From positions 25,149,783 to 25,213,782 of the forward strand of contig CM042090.1 in NCBI GenBank assembly GCA_023512835.1: a stretch of DNA of 64,000 bases. The letters run 5' to 3'. The notes below the pieces were generated by a model. It was given only the letters and a program-made list of their open reading frames with translations, searched no databases and was not told the origin of the DNA. A program made the position numbers and the translations under genes. Every line of letters starts with the position of its first letter. The stretch's first letter is position 1. This document shows, one piece after another, positions 9,107-21,824 of the stretch. The stretch comes from Taxillus chinensis (Eukaryota > Streptophyta > Magnoliopsida > Santalales > Loranthaceae).

Positions 9107-10470
9107 ATGTGCCTAACAACTCAGAGCATGCAACCAAAATTCAACCATATCACTGGCCTCCTAGGTAATAATAGTTTATATGAAGTATTCTAATTAAAAC
9201 GAGACGGGGATGGCTTTCCTTTCAAAGTATATATTAATATTATTTTAAAATTTTAAATAGAGGCGTAAACTGAACGTTTAAAATCCCACGTAATCAAATT
9301 GCTTTGAATAAACCAAGTACAGTTTCGTATGGGATTAAAATGACTTGCTAATAATAATTCAATGACACCTGAATGTTTCCCATCAATATAAATAAATGTT
9401 ATTCCTCTATTATGTTATCATTATAAGCACACAAAACAAGCACGAGCCATCCCTCCTCTCCTCGCCCAGAGATTGAAAATGTTGAACTCACTCTCCCACC
9501 ACACCCCATACTCCAGAGAGTTCGAGCTTCGAACCATTCTATCGACCCGACGGCAGGGGATCTTGCATGATGACGTGGCATAATTGAGAGCCGTTGGATA
9601 GGGCTGATATGGGGTGACGTCAAAATTACGTCTCCCGCCCTAAAGAGATGAGAAATTGTCAACAATGAAGCAATTAGACTTACCCAACCAAAATAAAATA
9701 AAAATAAAAATGGGGCAATTAGGGCGGTGCACACAAGTCATTTTTTAAAGCTGGCATAATTGATATTGCTTGTTGTCTAAAAGATTTGATTTGATTTGAA
9801 CCCCCAACGTGGGTAGATATGTATGGATTGGCTTTTTCCACCTTACCTTAATTTATTTTATTTTATTTTTTTGGGACAACGACCCTAAAAATGGATTCTT
9901 CGGTGCCCCATGTTTAATTAATTATCTCACTCCACACACCCTAAATGAAAATTGTTGTAATGGGGTCCCATTTTTCCTCGCTCCCCGTGTACGCATGCAA
10001 TATTTTTCCTGATGCAATCATGATGTAATAAGTATATCTATCAAACCTTGACGTGTATTTACCAAAATTGTATTATTCAATAATTATTATTTTTAGAAAA
10101 AAAACTTAAAAAAAAAAACAATGCATTGATCTTTTTTTAAAAAAAGAAATTTTTATCATGATTCTTTTGTTTTTTGTTTTTTTGTGATTTGACGCGTGTG
10201 AAATTGTCCCCTATTAGGCTATCGTGTATGCATACATGTAGATGGCAGCCCCCATAGGCATGCTGCATGCATAGCTAATGATTTATTAATGGAATATACA
10301 ACATTACGACGACTTCTTCTCGTTTCGGAGATCCGTTTTTTATATTTGTTGAAGTCAAATTTCAAAACTTGTTAATCACGATGCAACGAAAATATTGATC
10401 GGTTTCCTCGCCTTATTTATTTATTTATTTATTATGGGAGTAAAAAATGAAATAAGGAATTTGATGAGCC
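9107..10470. other. Intergenic, no gene seen
   Basis: AT-rich apart from 9400-9660, which is more GC-rich and contains two ACGT-core words (GATGACGTGGCA near 9567 and GGTGACGTCAAA near 9612) of the bZIP-site type. A cluster of CATGCATG-like words lies at 10210-10275. No coding frame is recognisable. Confidence 0.45.
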
Positions 10471-11252
10471 TAGGGGTGGGCAACGGATATCCGCCTCTGC
10501 TACCTTGTCCGCTGTCTGCTGCCGGGGCGGGTTACCCCGCCTAGGCAAGAGCGGAATACGGTTTTTAAACTTGACACCCCACCCCAGGCGGAGACGAGGA
10601 GCGGTAATAGGTAGCGGGATATCCAGCTCCGCCTCCACCCTGCTTAATTTTAATAATATTTATTTATAATTTTATAATATTATAAATATTATTATTTAAC
10701 TACTATTTATAATTTTTGGTAGCTTTAAATGATATTTATTATTATAAAATTAAATTATTTTTGATAATTTTAGGTTAAAAATGATGTCGAAATTTGATTT
10801 AAGTCAAAATTATTGATATGAACAAATCTAATAAAAAGTGATAACATGACGCGAGCAAATGAAACCTCATTCGTAGACACATTAAAGAACGATATAACCT
10901 GTCCCGTCTATATATGGAACGAGATATAATTTTAAAATTTAATCTACTACTTAAGCGATGGTGGAAAGCGGTAATAGGTTGATTCTGCCCCCGATAGTAC
11001 CCGAATTACTTATATCAATTATTTCATGGAGCCTCTAAAAGGTAGGATTGTCTTAAGAGAAATATCAATAAAAGCCGATAACGAGGAGTGGGCAGATGAA
11101 GCCTCCCCCGCTAACCCCGCCATAGGACATGGTATCCCGCCCCGCCTACACATGGGGCGGGGTACGGTTTTAAAAATTTTTTACCTGCCTAGGCGGGGGC
11201 GGGGTATGATAATAGGTAGATCCTGCCCCTGCTATGGCGGATAGCACCCCTA
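10471..11252. mobile_element. Non-autonomous hAT-like element
   Basis: The left end starts TAGGGGTGGGCAACGG and the right end finishes GCTATCCGCC/CACCCCTA in inverted orientation (TAGGGGTG against CACCCCTA). The flanking 8-mers GATGAGCC (10463-10470) and GATGAAAC (11253-11260) agree at 6 of 8 positions, as expected of an aged 8-bp hAT duplication. Both terminal 200-bp zones are GC-rich with repeated CCCCGCCTAGGC-type subterminal words, while the middle is AT-rich. No transposase is encoded. Confidence 0.65.
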
Positions 11253-13344
11253 GATGAAACATTGAAATATCATTTATTGTTGATGCTCGTCAATTAAACT
11301 AACTGAACTTGAGATACGTGGGATGGTCATTTGGGAAAATGGTCTAGCTAAAAAAATCAGATTTTTAAAACACTTGAAATTTAAAGCCTAGTTAAACCCC
11401 CAAAAGAATAAAAAAACAATAATTTGATTTTTAAACAATGAACTAAATTACAATTAATGGGTTATGCTTTGACATTTTGGCATAATGCATTGTGTTATAT
11501 TAATTAATTGGTTTTAATTTCATTCCAGTGTGAATAATAAGGATACCCTAGTATTAAAATAATAATTGAACATTGGATTTGGGCTTATATAATTCTTACA
11601 AAACCAAGCCACCAGTTAAATCAAACCAAACCAGCTGTAAAATAATAATTGAACCTTGGATTTGGGTCCTGTTATGTTTTTTTTCAAATTATTTTTAAAA
11701 GTACATTACTTATAAATACTTTTAAATTTATTAGATTCACTATTTTCAAAAATAATACTATTAAATCAAACGAACCCCAAATTACAAGTTTAACTGCTAC
11801 GTCAACTATTCAACCAATTATATAATTAATAATTATATGTATCAATAGAAATGATATTTTAAGCTAACACATTAAAAATATATTTTTCATACAATATTAT
11901 TTATTTTTTAATATGTATTTCTAACATAAATTCTTAATAAATTCAAAATTTTAATAACATAAATTCATAATAAAAGAAAATTTGGATAGGGTTGGGAAGG
12001 ATATTTAATTGAACTGTTAATATTAGGTATTAATTTTAAATTAAAATTGTAATGTAAAAGGAATTAAATGTCATTTTACCAATTTATAAAATTGTCTAGT
12101 TATATAAAATCCTACTTGGCCGTCCTAGTCACAAAAAACAAGCCAGTTTGGCTGAATTTCTTTTTTTTTTTTCAGAAACTATCCAATTAGAAATTTAAAC
12201 CAATTAAGTACTTGAGTAATCAATTCACCAGTCCATTTGATCGGGCCAGATGGGTTCTAATAACTATGTAAATTGGATTGGTAATTAATTAATAGGTTTT
12301 GTTTACTACTTAAACTTGTTTTCTATATGATTTTTAAAACTTATATTAAAATGAGCAATTCAAATTATTTATGGTAGTAAATGAACGGAAACAAATTAAA
12401 GTAAGGTATTCGAATGTTTTTATCATTATTCATTAACGAATCAAATTCAACACAGACTTTAAACTATGTTGTTCACGAACTGTTCACATAAACAATTATA
12501 AAATTCTAAAAATATATCAAAAAATATTTATTGTTTAATTGGTATGTTACGTTATAATTGTTTAATATATTTAAACAATTACTATTTTACAATAATATTA
12601 TAATAATAGTAATAGTAATAATAATAAATAAAATATATGTTTTATTTAATAATAATTTAAAAGATTATATTTATTAAATTTTATGTAATGTAAAATATTT
12701 ATATTTAGAAAAAGAAACTTTTATTTAAAGCGTTTGTTAATGACATATAATTTTCATGTAAACACTTGTTCACGAAAATTCATCACAAAAATCATAATTA
12801 TGTTGGTAAAATTATGTGTAAATAATATTATTCCTTAACGAATGAATACAAATAATTTTTTTACCAATAAAAACATTAGATTGTTCATGAAATTTCAATT
12901 CATTTACCATAAAACTCAAGTTGACTTATTTTGAAATCAAGCCAAATTGTTAATTTAGTTCAAGTTTAAATTTTAATTATTTTAAACCAATGTTTGAGTT
13001 TAGAAATTTGCAAACAAACTTAAATCGGAGCTCATGAGACAAGTGGACCAAATTATATGGCCTAAGTTGGAGATATTCGACTTAATAATTTCATAATTTA
13101 AAATAAATTGAAATCTTCTTTATGGTACAGCTAGTTGCTCGTATCATGTTGACTTTGAGAGCATATATAATGCCTCCCCAAAATGTGGGTCGATCGATTC
13201 TACTTTATAACTAATTTGACTTTACTGATAATAATATTTACTTATTTTATCCAACCGTATAATTATAAAAATAAAGAATAGGTCTATTTTTAAATATAAA
13301 TATTACTAAATTTGCAAGGGTTTGATATTGACTTTTATATTATG
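11253..13344. other. AT-rich intergenic, no gene seen
   Basis: Very AT-rich, with short TAA/ATA runs (for example 12590-12660). No open frame with recognisable content and no clear element ends. Confidence 0.5.
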
Positions 13345-14000
13345 AAAATAGGGGTATTACCGGTCCTAGCTTAGCGAAATTTACTTATTACCGTATCCTC
13401 CTCCCATTTAGGCGGATAGTAAAATTTTAAAACTATATCACACTCATGTGTTGGCGAGACAAGGTATCCCGTCCTATGACGGGGTTAGCAGGGAGAGGTT
13501 TTATCTGCCCACTTTCCTCTATCGACTTCTATTGATCTCTCAGAAAACAAATCTATCATTTAGAGATTCCATGAATCAGCTGATAGAAGTGATTCTAATC
13601 CTATCGGAAGCAAAATTAACCTATTATTGCCTCTCACTGCAACTAGGCGAGATGTCAAATTTTAAAATTATATCTGGTCCAATGTGTAGGCGAGACAGAA
13701 TATCTTGTTCTATTACGAGTCTGTGAAGAGGCTTCATCTGTCTGCATCCCGCTATCACTCTTTATTGTATCTGTTCATATGAATAATTTTGACTCAAATC
13801 AAATTTTTACATCATTATTAACTCAAACAATTATTAAAAATAATTTAATTTTATAATAATAAATACAATTCAAAGATATCAAAAATCATAATTACAAAAT
13901 AATTAGATAATAATATTTAAAATATTATAAAATTATAAATAAAAATAATTAAAATTAGGTCGGACGAAACAGGATACCCCGCTCATCGAAGTGTGGGGTG
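13345..14000. repeat. Decayed relative of the 10.5-kb hAT-like element
   Basis: Words such as CCCATTTAGGCGGATAG near 13410, GACAAGGTATCCCG near 13460 and GATACCCCGCTCATCG near 13972 match the GC-rich subterminal words of the 10471-11252 element. Several rearranged or partial copies seem to be present; ends are not definable. Confidence 0.45.
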
Positions 14001-16105
14001 CGAAGAGGTGAGACATCGAGTCAGGAAAGGCTCCAGTGAGTCAGTTTCAAGTGAGGGAGATGACGCAGAAGCTTTTGAGGGAGCCTAGCCAAGGAGGAAA
14101 AGGGCCAAGAACGATATCAGGCAAGAGGATCATTGTTGATTCAGCTAGTAAGATTGGGGTGGCATCGATAAAACTCTTTATTGATTTTCATGGATAGATT
14201 TGTATTTTAAAAAATATTTATAGTATTATTTACCAATGAATCATTCTCACATTACATTGCATTCTCATATTAATTTTATTCTCTTATACCAAAAAAAATG
14301 CTATTAATATCGTACCTCATCCCGCCACAAGATAATAAATGATCGGATGGGGTTAAAAAATTCACTAATCATAAACAAAAACATAATATATATCATTAAA
14401 AAATTTAAGAAAAAAAATAGTCCGGCAAGTAAAACCGTAACTATCCCTTTATTTTTACGGGTTAAATAAAATCCAACTGGCAAATCAGGTACTCAAGATG
14501 GGCGAGCGTGTGTTTATATGTATAAATATGTAGAGAACATGAAGATAGATTCGTATTATGAATTTTTTTAATTTGAGTCATTATATTAATATTTAAATAT
14601 GTAGATTAGACTTTAAAAATTATTATTATAAAATCAAAGTTGATTATAATATTTAAAGTCTAAATTGAAGTTTTTACATAAAAATTTAAACTTGACGTCC
14701 CGTTTTTATTATGAGTTGAATATATCCGAGTTCAATAAATTTTGAACGAGTTATGAGCAAACTTTTGCTCGTATTAAAATATGTGAAGATAATAAATTCA
14801 ATAAGAACCGCTCCTTGAAATAAGTGAATGATCGGTACACAGGTGTGACATAATTGTATGTATTGACGGTCATTAAAGACGGTCAAACAGTGCTTTGGGA
14901 ATACATAGATTCATTCTTAATCCATGACTCAAATGCAAACATTAATAACAAAAAAAGTTATTTATTTTAAGAAACAAACTTACAGATTTACACAGCCCAA
15001 AGAAGCCGTGCCGTCTGGGTAGCGTTGGTGTATCCCACAGGCATAGCGCGCGATGACCACCACCACCACTATTATTATTATATAAATATGTGTGTATGAT
15101 AACAGTAATAATGAATTAATTAAAAATTTTAATATATTTATTCGCGTAAAACAATAGTAATTAGAATTTGTATTCAAAATATATATTTTGATTATAATTT
15201 TTTTTAAATTTTAAACTTTAAAGCACTCGCAAGCATCCCATCAATGTTCCATATAGTATTACTAGTGAACTCTTTAAATTTTGGTTAAATTAATCAGCCA
15301 ATTTTTAAGTTTAGCCTGTTATTTTTTCATTGAAAAACAGCTTCAACAAATTAATGCTTTGCAGAAGGGGATACACATCCCATGCAATACCTCATTGTAT
15401 TTGCATAGTGTAATTCCTCAAATCTTGATTGTTAAATTTTTTAACAGTCCATATTAGAGTTTCTAGGGACAGCTCCAGAAAATTTATTTTAGAGTGTTTA
15501 ATATTTATTATAAATCTTAAACATAACATCACCAACAAAACTATCTGTTATCATAGTTTCGGATCCAAAGAAAAATGAGTTAAGTCAACACAAATTCGCT
15601 TAGAAAAACCATAAAAGAATCTCTTAGTTTTCTCATCATAAATTTATCCATTGTAAAGTTGAAATATATACCCCAATATATCAAATACTAACCAGTAGCT
15701 ATTAGGTAAATATTTATGTATTTTAAAATTTTCTAAATCAAAAATTTAACAAATAACAATTCAAATTTCAATTTCAATTGAATATCAAATTACCATAATT
15801 CAAAATCAAATTTAGGACAAAATTTTAAAAAGTAAGAGAGCCAAAGAAGCTAATAGCAAATTACAAAATTTATGGAGCTGAGCTGTCGAGGAGCAGAGTT
15901 GCACGTCTGTGCTGGAGGAGGCAACAACCGGTCAATGTGTGGGAGATCAGACGGTGTGTGGTGTGCCATTTTATAACTTAGTTAAATTAAATAGTTAAAT
16001 ATGTTAGATTTAAAATATTTACATAAAAAATTCTTAGAGCATTTTTTAAAATATCCTCACTTTTTTAAAAACATATAAAGAGTTTTTCGAGTTTTTCCTT
16101 AGTTT
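14001..16105. other. AT-rich intergenic, no gene seen
   Basis: Low-complexity AT-rich DNA. 15057-15080 has a short CAC/ATT trinucleotide stretch. A small GC-richer patch at 15875-15960 has no recognisable coding content. Confidence 0.5.
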
Positions 16106-16109
16106 TCAT

Positions 16110-16435
16110 AAGCTGGAGCATAGGTAGGCCAAAGGGCAAACCAGAAGCGTCAAGAGCAAGCTCCCTTCACCTGGCACTTACAGCCAAGACTATGTGCCCA
16201 CGGAGGTGCAAGCACCGGCATAGCGGAGTACTGACAGGTGCAAAGAGCACCCATACTCCGGGGAATTCTCCCGGTAAAAAGTCTAGTTGTGGGGGTGAAA
16301 GGCCCCATGCCTTATTAGGGCGCCGAGATTAGGCCCCGCCGGAATCCGCAAGGGATAGAGCTGGCATCCATCAACACTACCGAGGCTCCAGAGGCGTGTC
16401 CCTTGTGAGGACAAGCCCTACATGGATAAGTGTCA
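16110..16435. other. GC-rich, hairpin-forming block of unknown origin
   Basis: About 325 bases of near-balanced GC in otherwise strongly AT-rich DNA. It contains consecutive hairpins: GGTGC-AA-GCACC (16205-16216); a nested one with outer stem GGAGTA/TACTCC (16225-16230, 16254-16259) and inner stem GGTGC/GCACC (16237-16241, 16247-16251); and CCGGG/CCCGG just after. No long open frame. CATTTTATAACTT occurs on both sides (near 15968 and 16452). Candidates are an inserted mitochondrial intron piece (NUMT) or an uncharacterised non-coding element; I cannot decide from sequence alone. Confidence 0.4.
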
Positions 16436-16439
16436 AATT

Positions 16440-19282
16440 ATCATGATTCGAGAGTCATTTTATAACTTTAACTATAATATTATTCTTTATTTTAATTTTA
16501 TTTTTATTAAAAATATATATTTATTTTATTTAACCTTTTTACTCACATTATTAATAAATGCGAGGAAATAAAAATTATAATATAAAAATAATTTTTTATT
16601 ATATTTTCAAGTGTAGAAAGAAAAATAAAAAAAATTGAATAATATTTTAAGATTTAACTATCAATTTATAAAGTTTACATAGACTCTTAAATGCTTTTAT
16701 ATGTTATTAATATGTAACATAAAATATAAACTTTTATATAGCATATAATACTATATGTCATTAATATTTTTATAATTATTATCGTCATCATTATTATGAT
16801 TATTATATTCACCCCCTTTTCATTTTCCGTTCCCATTTTCTTCCTTCCCAAGAACACCGCACGAGCACTAAATCAGATCTATGAATCAAAGATACCGCAC
16901 GATGACGCGGACATACCTAACATGATATACGGAAATTTTATTTTTAAACAATTTTTAAAACAATAGGAAAATCTATAATTATGTATATAAATTATGTATT
17001 TTTTTTTTTGAAATATTCATATAAGTCCAAAAAATAAAACTATTTACTACATCAATATAAAATTTGTTTGTTAAATAAAATATATTATTTATTAAAATCT
17101 TGTTTCTATTTACGAAATTAACTTATAACAATATTTAAAATAAATTAGCCTTGTTCATTTTACAAAAATTAAAAAAATTTGTTTATAAACTAATTTTCAT
17201 CGATTATTTTTCTTTTCACCCGGTACTAAAAATATAAAAAAAAACAAAACTTCATATTTTCTTTTCTTTTGTTGCGCTAGACATGCTCCGTGTATATTTA
17301 TTTCTTATACTTTATTTATTTTCTTAAAACTTTTTATAGATTATTTTTCATTTGAATTTCTATTCTTTTAGTAATATTTTTAATTTTTTTATTTACTATT
17401 TTTTCGTCAAAAAATTATGTATACAAATATATATATTAAAAATAATAAGAAAATTATTTTGAGATGAATAATAAATTCTTAAATATAATGATTTACTATT
17501 TACTCTCTATCTTCATACCTCATTTTAAAAATCTTATTTTTTTTAGTAAATCTATTTTTTTTCTTAAATTATAAGGAAAAAATATTATGTTAAACCTAAT
17601 GTAACCCTTTGTAAATACTTAAAAATAAATTGTATTTATTATATTTGTTTATTAAGGAGTTTTCACTCAGCTCACGTATCATACCGTAAGACATATTTGA
17701 CACACCAAGAGCTAATCATCACCTATCCAATGTCTCGACAAATTTTATTTTCTTTTATTTAGAAAAAAAATAAAATATCATAAAATCATTCACACAAAAG
17801 TTATATATTTAACTTTTTTATACAGTTTATACAATATTTTCTAACGTATTAAAAATACTATTCATATTTTATAATTATTAAATTACATATTAAAAATTTT
17901 ATCATCTCTCACCTTCACATTTCCTACATCTTTTATTTTTATTTCATATTAAATTATAAAAAATGAAAAGTAGTATAACTTATTATTTTAATGATATAGA
18001 GAATGATTTAATAAATTTATTGTGATGTATATTTATATAAAAAAAATATAAAGTAATTTAAATCTATAAAATTAAAAGAAAATATTTGAAAATCTAGTAT
18101 GACTGTCCCTTCAAATATAATGCCCACTAGAGGAAAATTTTCATGGGTAATAGCATTCACACCAACTCTTCCAAAATATATTTTCCGTAAAATTTAGAAA
18201 AACTTTAAAATTTTTGATAAAAAATAGCATACATCAAGTCTTTCAAATTTTAAAATTTAGAGAGTAAAAATAAAAACTAGAAAAAAAATCTCCATATTTA
18301 AAGGATCATTATTCATCCTTTAAATATTTTTTATTATATTTATTGATATATGTGTACTTTTAATTGGTCATAATAAATAAAAAACTAGTAAATATAAAAT
18401 AAAATTTTATAATTTAAAAGAATAAAAAAATAAATAATAAAATATAAATAATAATAAAAATATAAAATAATATACTATTAAATCACTACAATAAAAATAA
18501 AAATTTTAGAGCTTGCGTGAATATTCTAACAAGTCACCGAGATAAGCCCAGGGTATAGAGTGGATTCACTTCTCCATCTTCAACTCGATTTGAATTGCCA
18601 AAGCAAATATGATGAAAAATAAAATATTTATAAATTTTAAAATGATTTGAATGGATTTAATGTGATTTATTCATTGAGCAAATTGTTAACTTGACTAATT
18701 AATTATTTGGGTTGAAAATCACATTCATCATCATTAATAATCTTCATATCAACTTTCACCGCTGATTGTGATGCTGATGCTGATGCTGTATTAAAATTTG
18801 ATGAAAAATCCACAACACCAACCCCCTAAAAAAATCAATTATGCAGTCAAAGACTCTTTAAAAAGCTCCCATCACTTTTTGTTCTCCAAAAATCGAACAA
18901 GAATAGGAAGAGGTTTTCATCCCCAAAGCTCGAAAAACCATATTTCCAGCCTAAATATTTGGACTGAGGGCCGCACTCTATTGATTTTGACTTTTTGACT
19001 CTTTGACGAATGAGCCTACACGTGCATGTGAAAAGAAGAAGGCAAAAAACACCATCATCGAACTTAACTACCTATTCTCTCTCTCTCTCTCTATCTCTCC
19101 CCTCTGAATTCTAGAATTCAGCTCTGTATATAAAATACATAATCCACAGGTTTCTAGCATTTGATGGGGTTGGAATGTAAAGATAAATATACTGCGTATA
19201 ATCCATTTATGTAATATATATACAAAATCTTTGTGATTGCTCTGAAGTGTCTTTCTCCAATCTGTTGATGAGAGAACCATCC
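16440..19282. other. AT-rich intergenic and NPH3 upstream region
   Basis: Extremely AT-rich with no gene until about 18750. The 19070-19280 stretch, with a CT-rich run at 19078-19094, is the likely promoter/5' leader of the NPH3 gene. No TATA box could be fixed with confidence. Confidence 0.5.
17780..18110. repeat. AT-rich dispersed repeat, copy 1
   Basis: This stretch shares an ordered series of words with 63300-63660 (for example AATATTTTCTAACGTATTAAAAATACT against AATATTTCTTAATATATTAAAAAATACT types, then the ATATTAAATTATAAAAAAT and TATTTTAATGATAT words). The two appear to be diverged members of one non-coding family, possibly MITE-like. Each shared word is split here for brevity. Confidence 0.5.
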
Positions 19283-19444
19283 ATGGAGGTGGCAAGCACC
19301 AAAGACTCTCCCATCCGCTCAAGTCCCTTCTCTTCTCCAAACGTCGCCTCCTTGCTCAAGATTAAGATCATCTCCTGGTAAGAATGAGATCATGACAAAG
19401 GTTCTTGTCTTTGTTTTGTTTCGCTTGAATTGGTCACTTTGGCA

Positions 19445-19486
<42 letters not shown>

Positions 19487-21824
19487 AATGAAGCTATGAA
19501 TTTGCATGATTTCTTTGTTAATTTGATCTGTTGATGACTTGCCATCAGGAGCCAGGAGACGGGTCTGCCGGTGTCTGTCAAGGTTCGTGTTGCCGATAAG
19601 ACCTTCAACCTCCACAAGGTAGGCGAGTTACATGTTCAATTGCCATTTCCAATATGACCCGGTTGGCCATTTTCAATTACAACTGTCCTGACGCGGTTTC
19701 AATCTGATGATTGCAGTGCCCGTTGTCTACTAAAAGTGGATACTTCAGGAAAAGACTAGACGAGTCCGAGGAAATAGAGCTCCCGCCGGCATTCCCTGGG
19801 GGGGCGGACACGTTTGAGATGATTGTCCTCTTCATCTATGGCTCCTCCGCTCTGATTGACGCTTTCAACGTTTCAGCCCTCCGGTGTGCAGCTGATTTCC
19901 TGGAGATGACCGAGGAGTACAGCGCCAGCAACCTCTGCGACCGCTTTGATCTCTTCTTGAACCACGTGGTCCTCCAAAGCTGGGATGACACACTTATAGT
20001 CCTCCATAAGTGTCAAACACTGCTTCCCCTGGCTGAGGAGCTACTAATTGTCAGCCGCTGCATTGAGACCCTGGCCTTCATGGCCTGCATGGAGATTCTA
20101 GACCCAGAAAGGCGGCGAGACCGGCCGGTGGTGTCGCTGGAGGCCTTGGCCAGTCAGGGTTGGAGGTGTGATGCAGTGAAGGAGATCGTGAGCCAGGACT
20201 TGTGGATCCGGGATCTCATTGCTCTTCCCTGTGAGTTCTTCAAAAGAGTGATGACTTCTTTGAGAAGGCAAGGGATGAGGGAGAAATATGTGAGCCCCAT
20301 CATTGTTTTCTACGCAAATAAATGGGTGCTCTCAGAGAAGACCCGCCAGTTCTGGGAGTGCTCCGGCGGTGAAGTTGGCAATGATGGCACCAATGAGAGA
20401 GTTCTATCAACAATCCTGAAAGGTGTTCTTGACTTGCTGCCCATGGGGGAGAAGACCAGTAGGGTGATTCCTGTTGGGTTTTACTTTGGGTTGCTTGCGA
20501 AAGCCATCGAAGTCGACTTGGGGAGCGAAAGTTTATCGAAGCTGCAAGATCAGGTGGCATCTCTGTTGCACACGGCTCAGGTGGAAGATTTTCTCCTTCC
20601 AAGGAAGGGAGGAGAGAAGCCCATATATTCAAGCATGGAAGTAGCCACCATGGAGAACATATTTTCAACTCATGTGTCCTTTTATATGGAGATCAACCGC
20701 ACTCCTTCTAGGAGCAATATAGTTGTTGCAGAATTGTGGGATGCTTACCTTGCTCATGTCGCGCCTGATCCGGACATGGGATCAAAACAGTTCATGGATC
20801 TCATTGAAACAGTTCCTCCATCTTGCCGACAGAGGCATGACCACCTCTATACAGCAATTGACACCTTCCTGCAGGTAAGCATTGTATGGTTACCATATGC
20901 AACTTTAGTTAAAGATAATGATATAGCTTACCCATCAATTGTAGAGCATCATCCGAAGAAAACCAATCTAGTTAAAGCCAGTAGAGGACAATGACTTCAA
21001 AACCCATGAACCACAAAGGCGCAATGGCCGATTTAGGACAAATTAAGCATACTTCTAAAAATCCCTAGTCCATTATACAAATTAAATATGCACAACAAGC
21101 TCACTGTTTCCTGAAAGTTTAGACCTCTACTCTTCAGGCACACCCAGGTATATCCCAGGAAGAGAAGGGATCAATCTGCAAGTACCTCAGCTGCCAGAAA
21201 CTGTCACAAAAAACATGCATGGATGCAGTTCAGAATGAGTTGATGCCGCTGCGCTTGATCGTCCAGGCCCTCTTTGTACAACAAATGAACACACACCAAG
21301 CCTTCAAAGAATGTTCCGAATCATTCCGGTATGGACATTGTGGAGAATTTTCTGGAAGTCTCCCAAGCTCGAGATACCCAAACTCAAGGAGCCAGAAGCT
21401 AGGAGACATTTCTTGTGTGGATGAGGAATCAGACGGCAGAACCTTAAGCTTTTTGCTGCAGAAAGATCTTCCAGTGCAGAAACCCGAGTTATCCAAGAAA
21501 GACTTTGAGTCAGCGAGCTTTAGAATTCAAAGTCTTGAACAAGAGCTCATTGCCTTAAAGAAGACCCTCCAATGGCAAAGCAATACTTCAAAGGGACCGG
21601 AACCAGCTTCAACTAAATCCAAGAGCTTAAAGAACCCAAGGAGTTTGGAGGGCAAAGCTCTGAGCGGGAAGGGGAACCCACTTGGACAAATGAGTGCCTG
21701 TATTGGATCAATCAATGTTACTACACAGAGAAAATGCGCCAGTGGAATACTGAAGGTCTTTCAGAAGATTTCCCTGTTTGCAAAAGGAAAACCAAAGAAA
21801 AAACCTGGTTTCTCTGATCTATGA
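19283..21824 (+). CDS. NPH3/RPT2-like BTB-domain protein (At5g48130-like)
   Basis: Four exons, 19283-19377, 19549-19618, 19717-20874 and 21138-21824, encode 669 residues with consistent phases and GT-AG introns. The N-terminus holds a BTB/POZ domain (about 40-140; VSVKVRVADKTFNLHK, YFRKRLDESEEIELP). An NPH3 domain follows (about 216-500; DLWIRDLIALPCEFFKRV, then PPSCRQRHDHLYTAIDTFLQ at the end of exon 3 and GISQEEKGSICKYLSCQKLS in exon 4). The C-terminal part around LEQELIALKKTL is a short coiled coil, and the end is Lys-rich. NPH3 family proteins are plasma-membrane-associated adaptors for CUL3 E3 ligases or for phototropin and auxin-transport signalling; the specific substrate is unknown. 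The best match from memory is the Arabidopsis At5g48130 type. The start is chosen because exon 1 supplies the conserved SSPFSSPN-xx-SLLKIKI leader of that subgroup. Confidence 0.92.
19445..19486. repeat. (TG)n(TA)n microsatellite in NPH3 intron 1
   Basis: TG run followed directly by a TA run inside the first, 171-bp intron. Confidence 0.95.
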
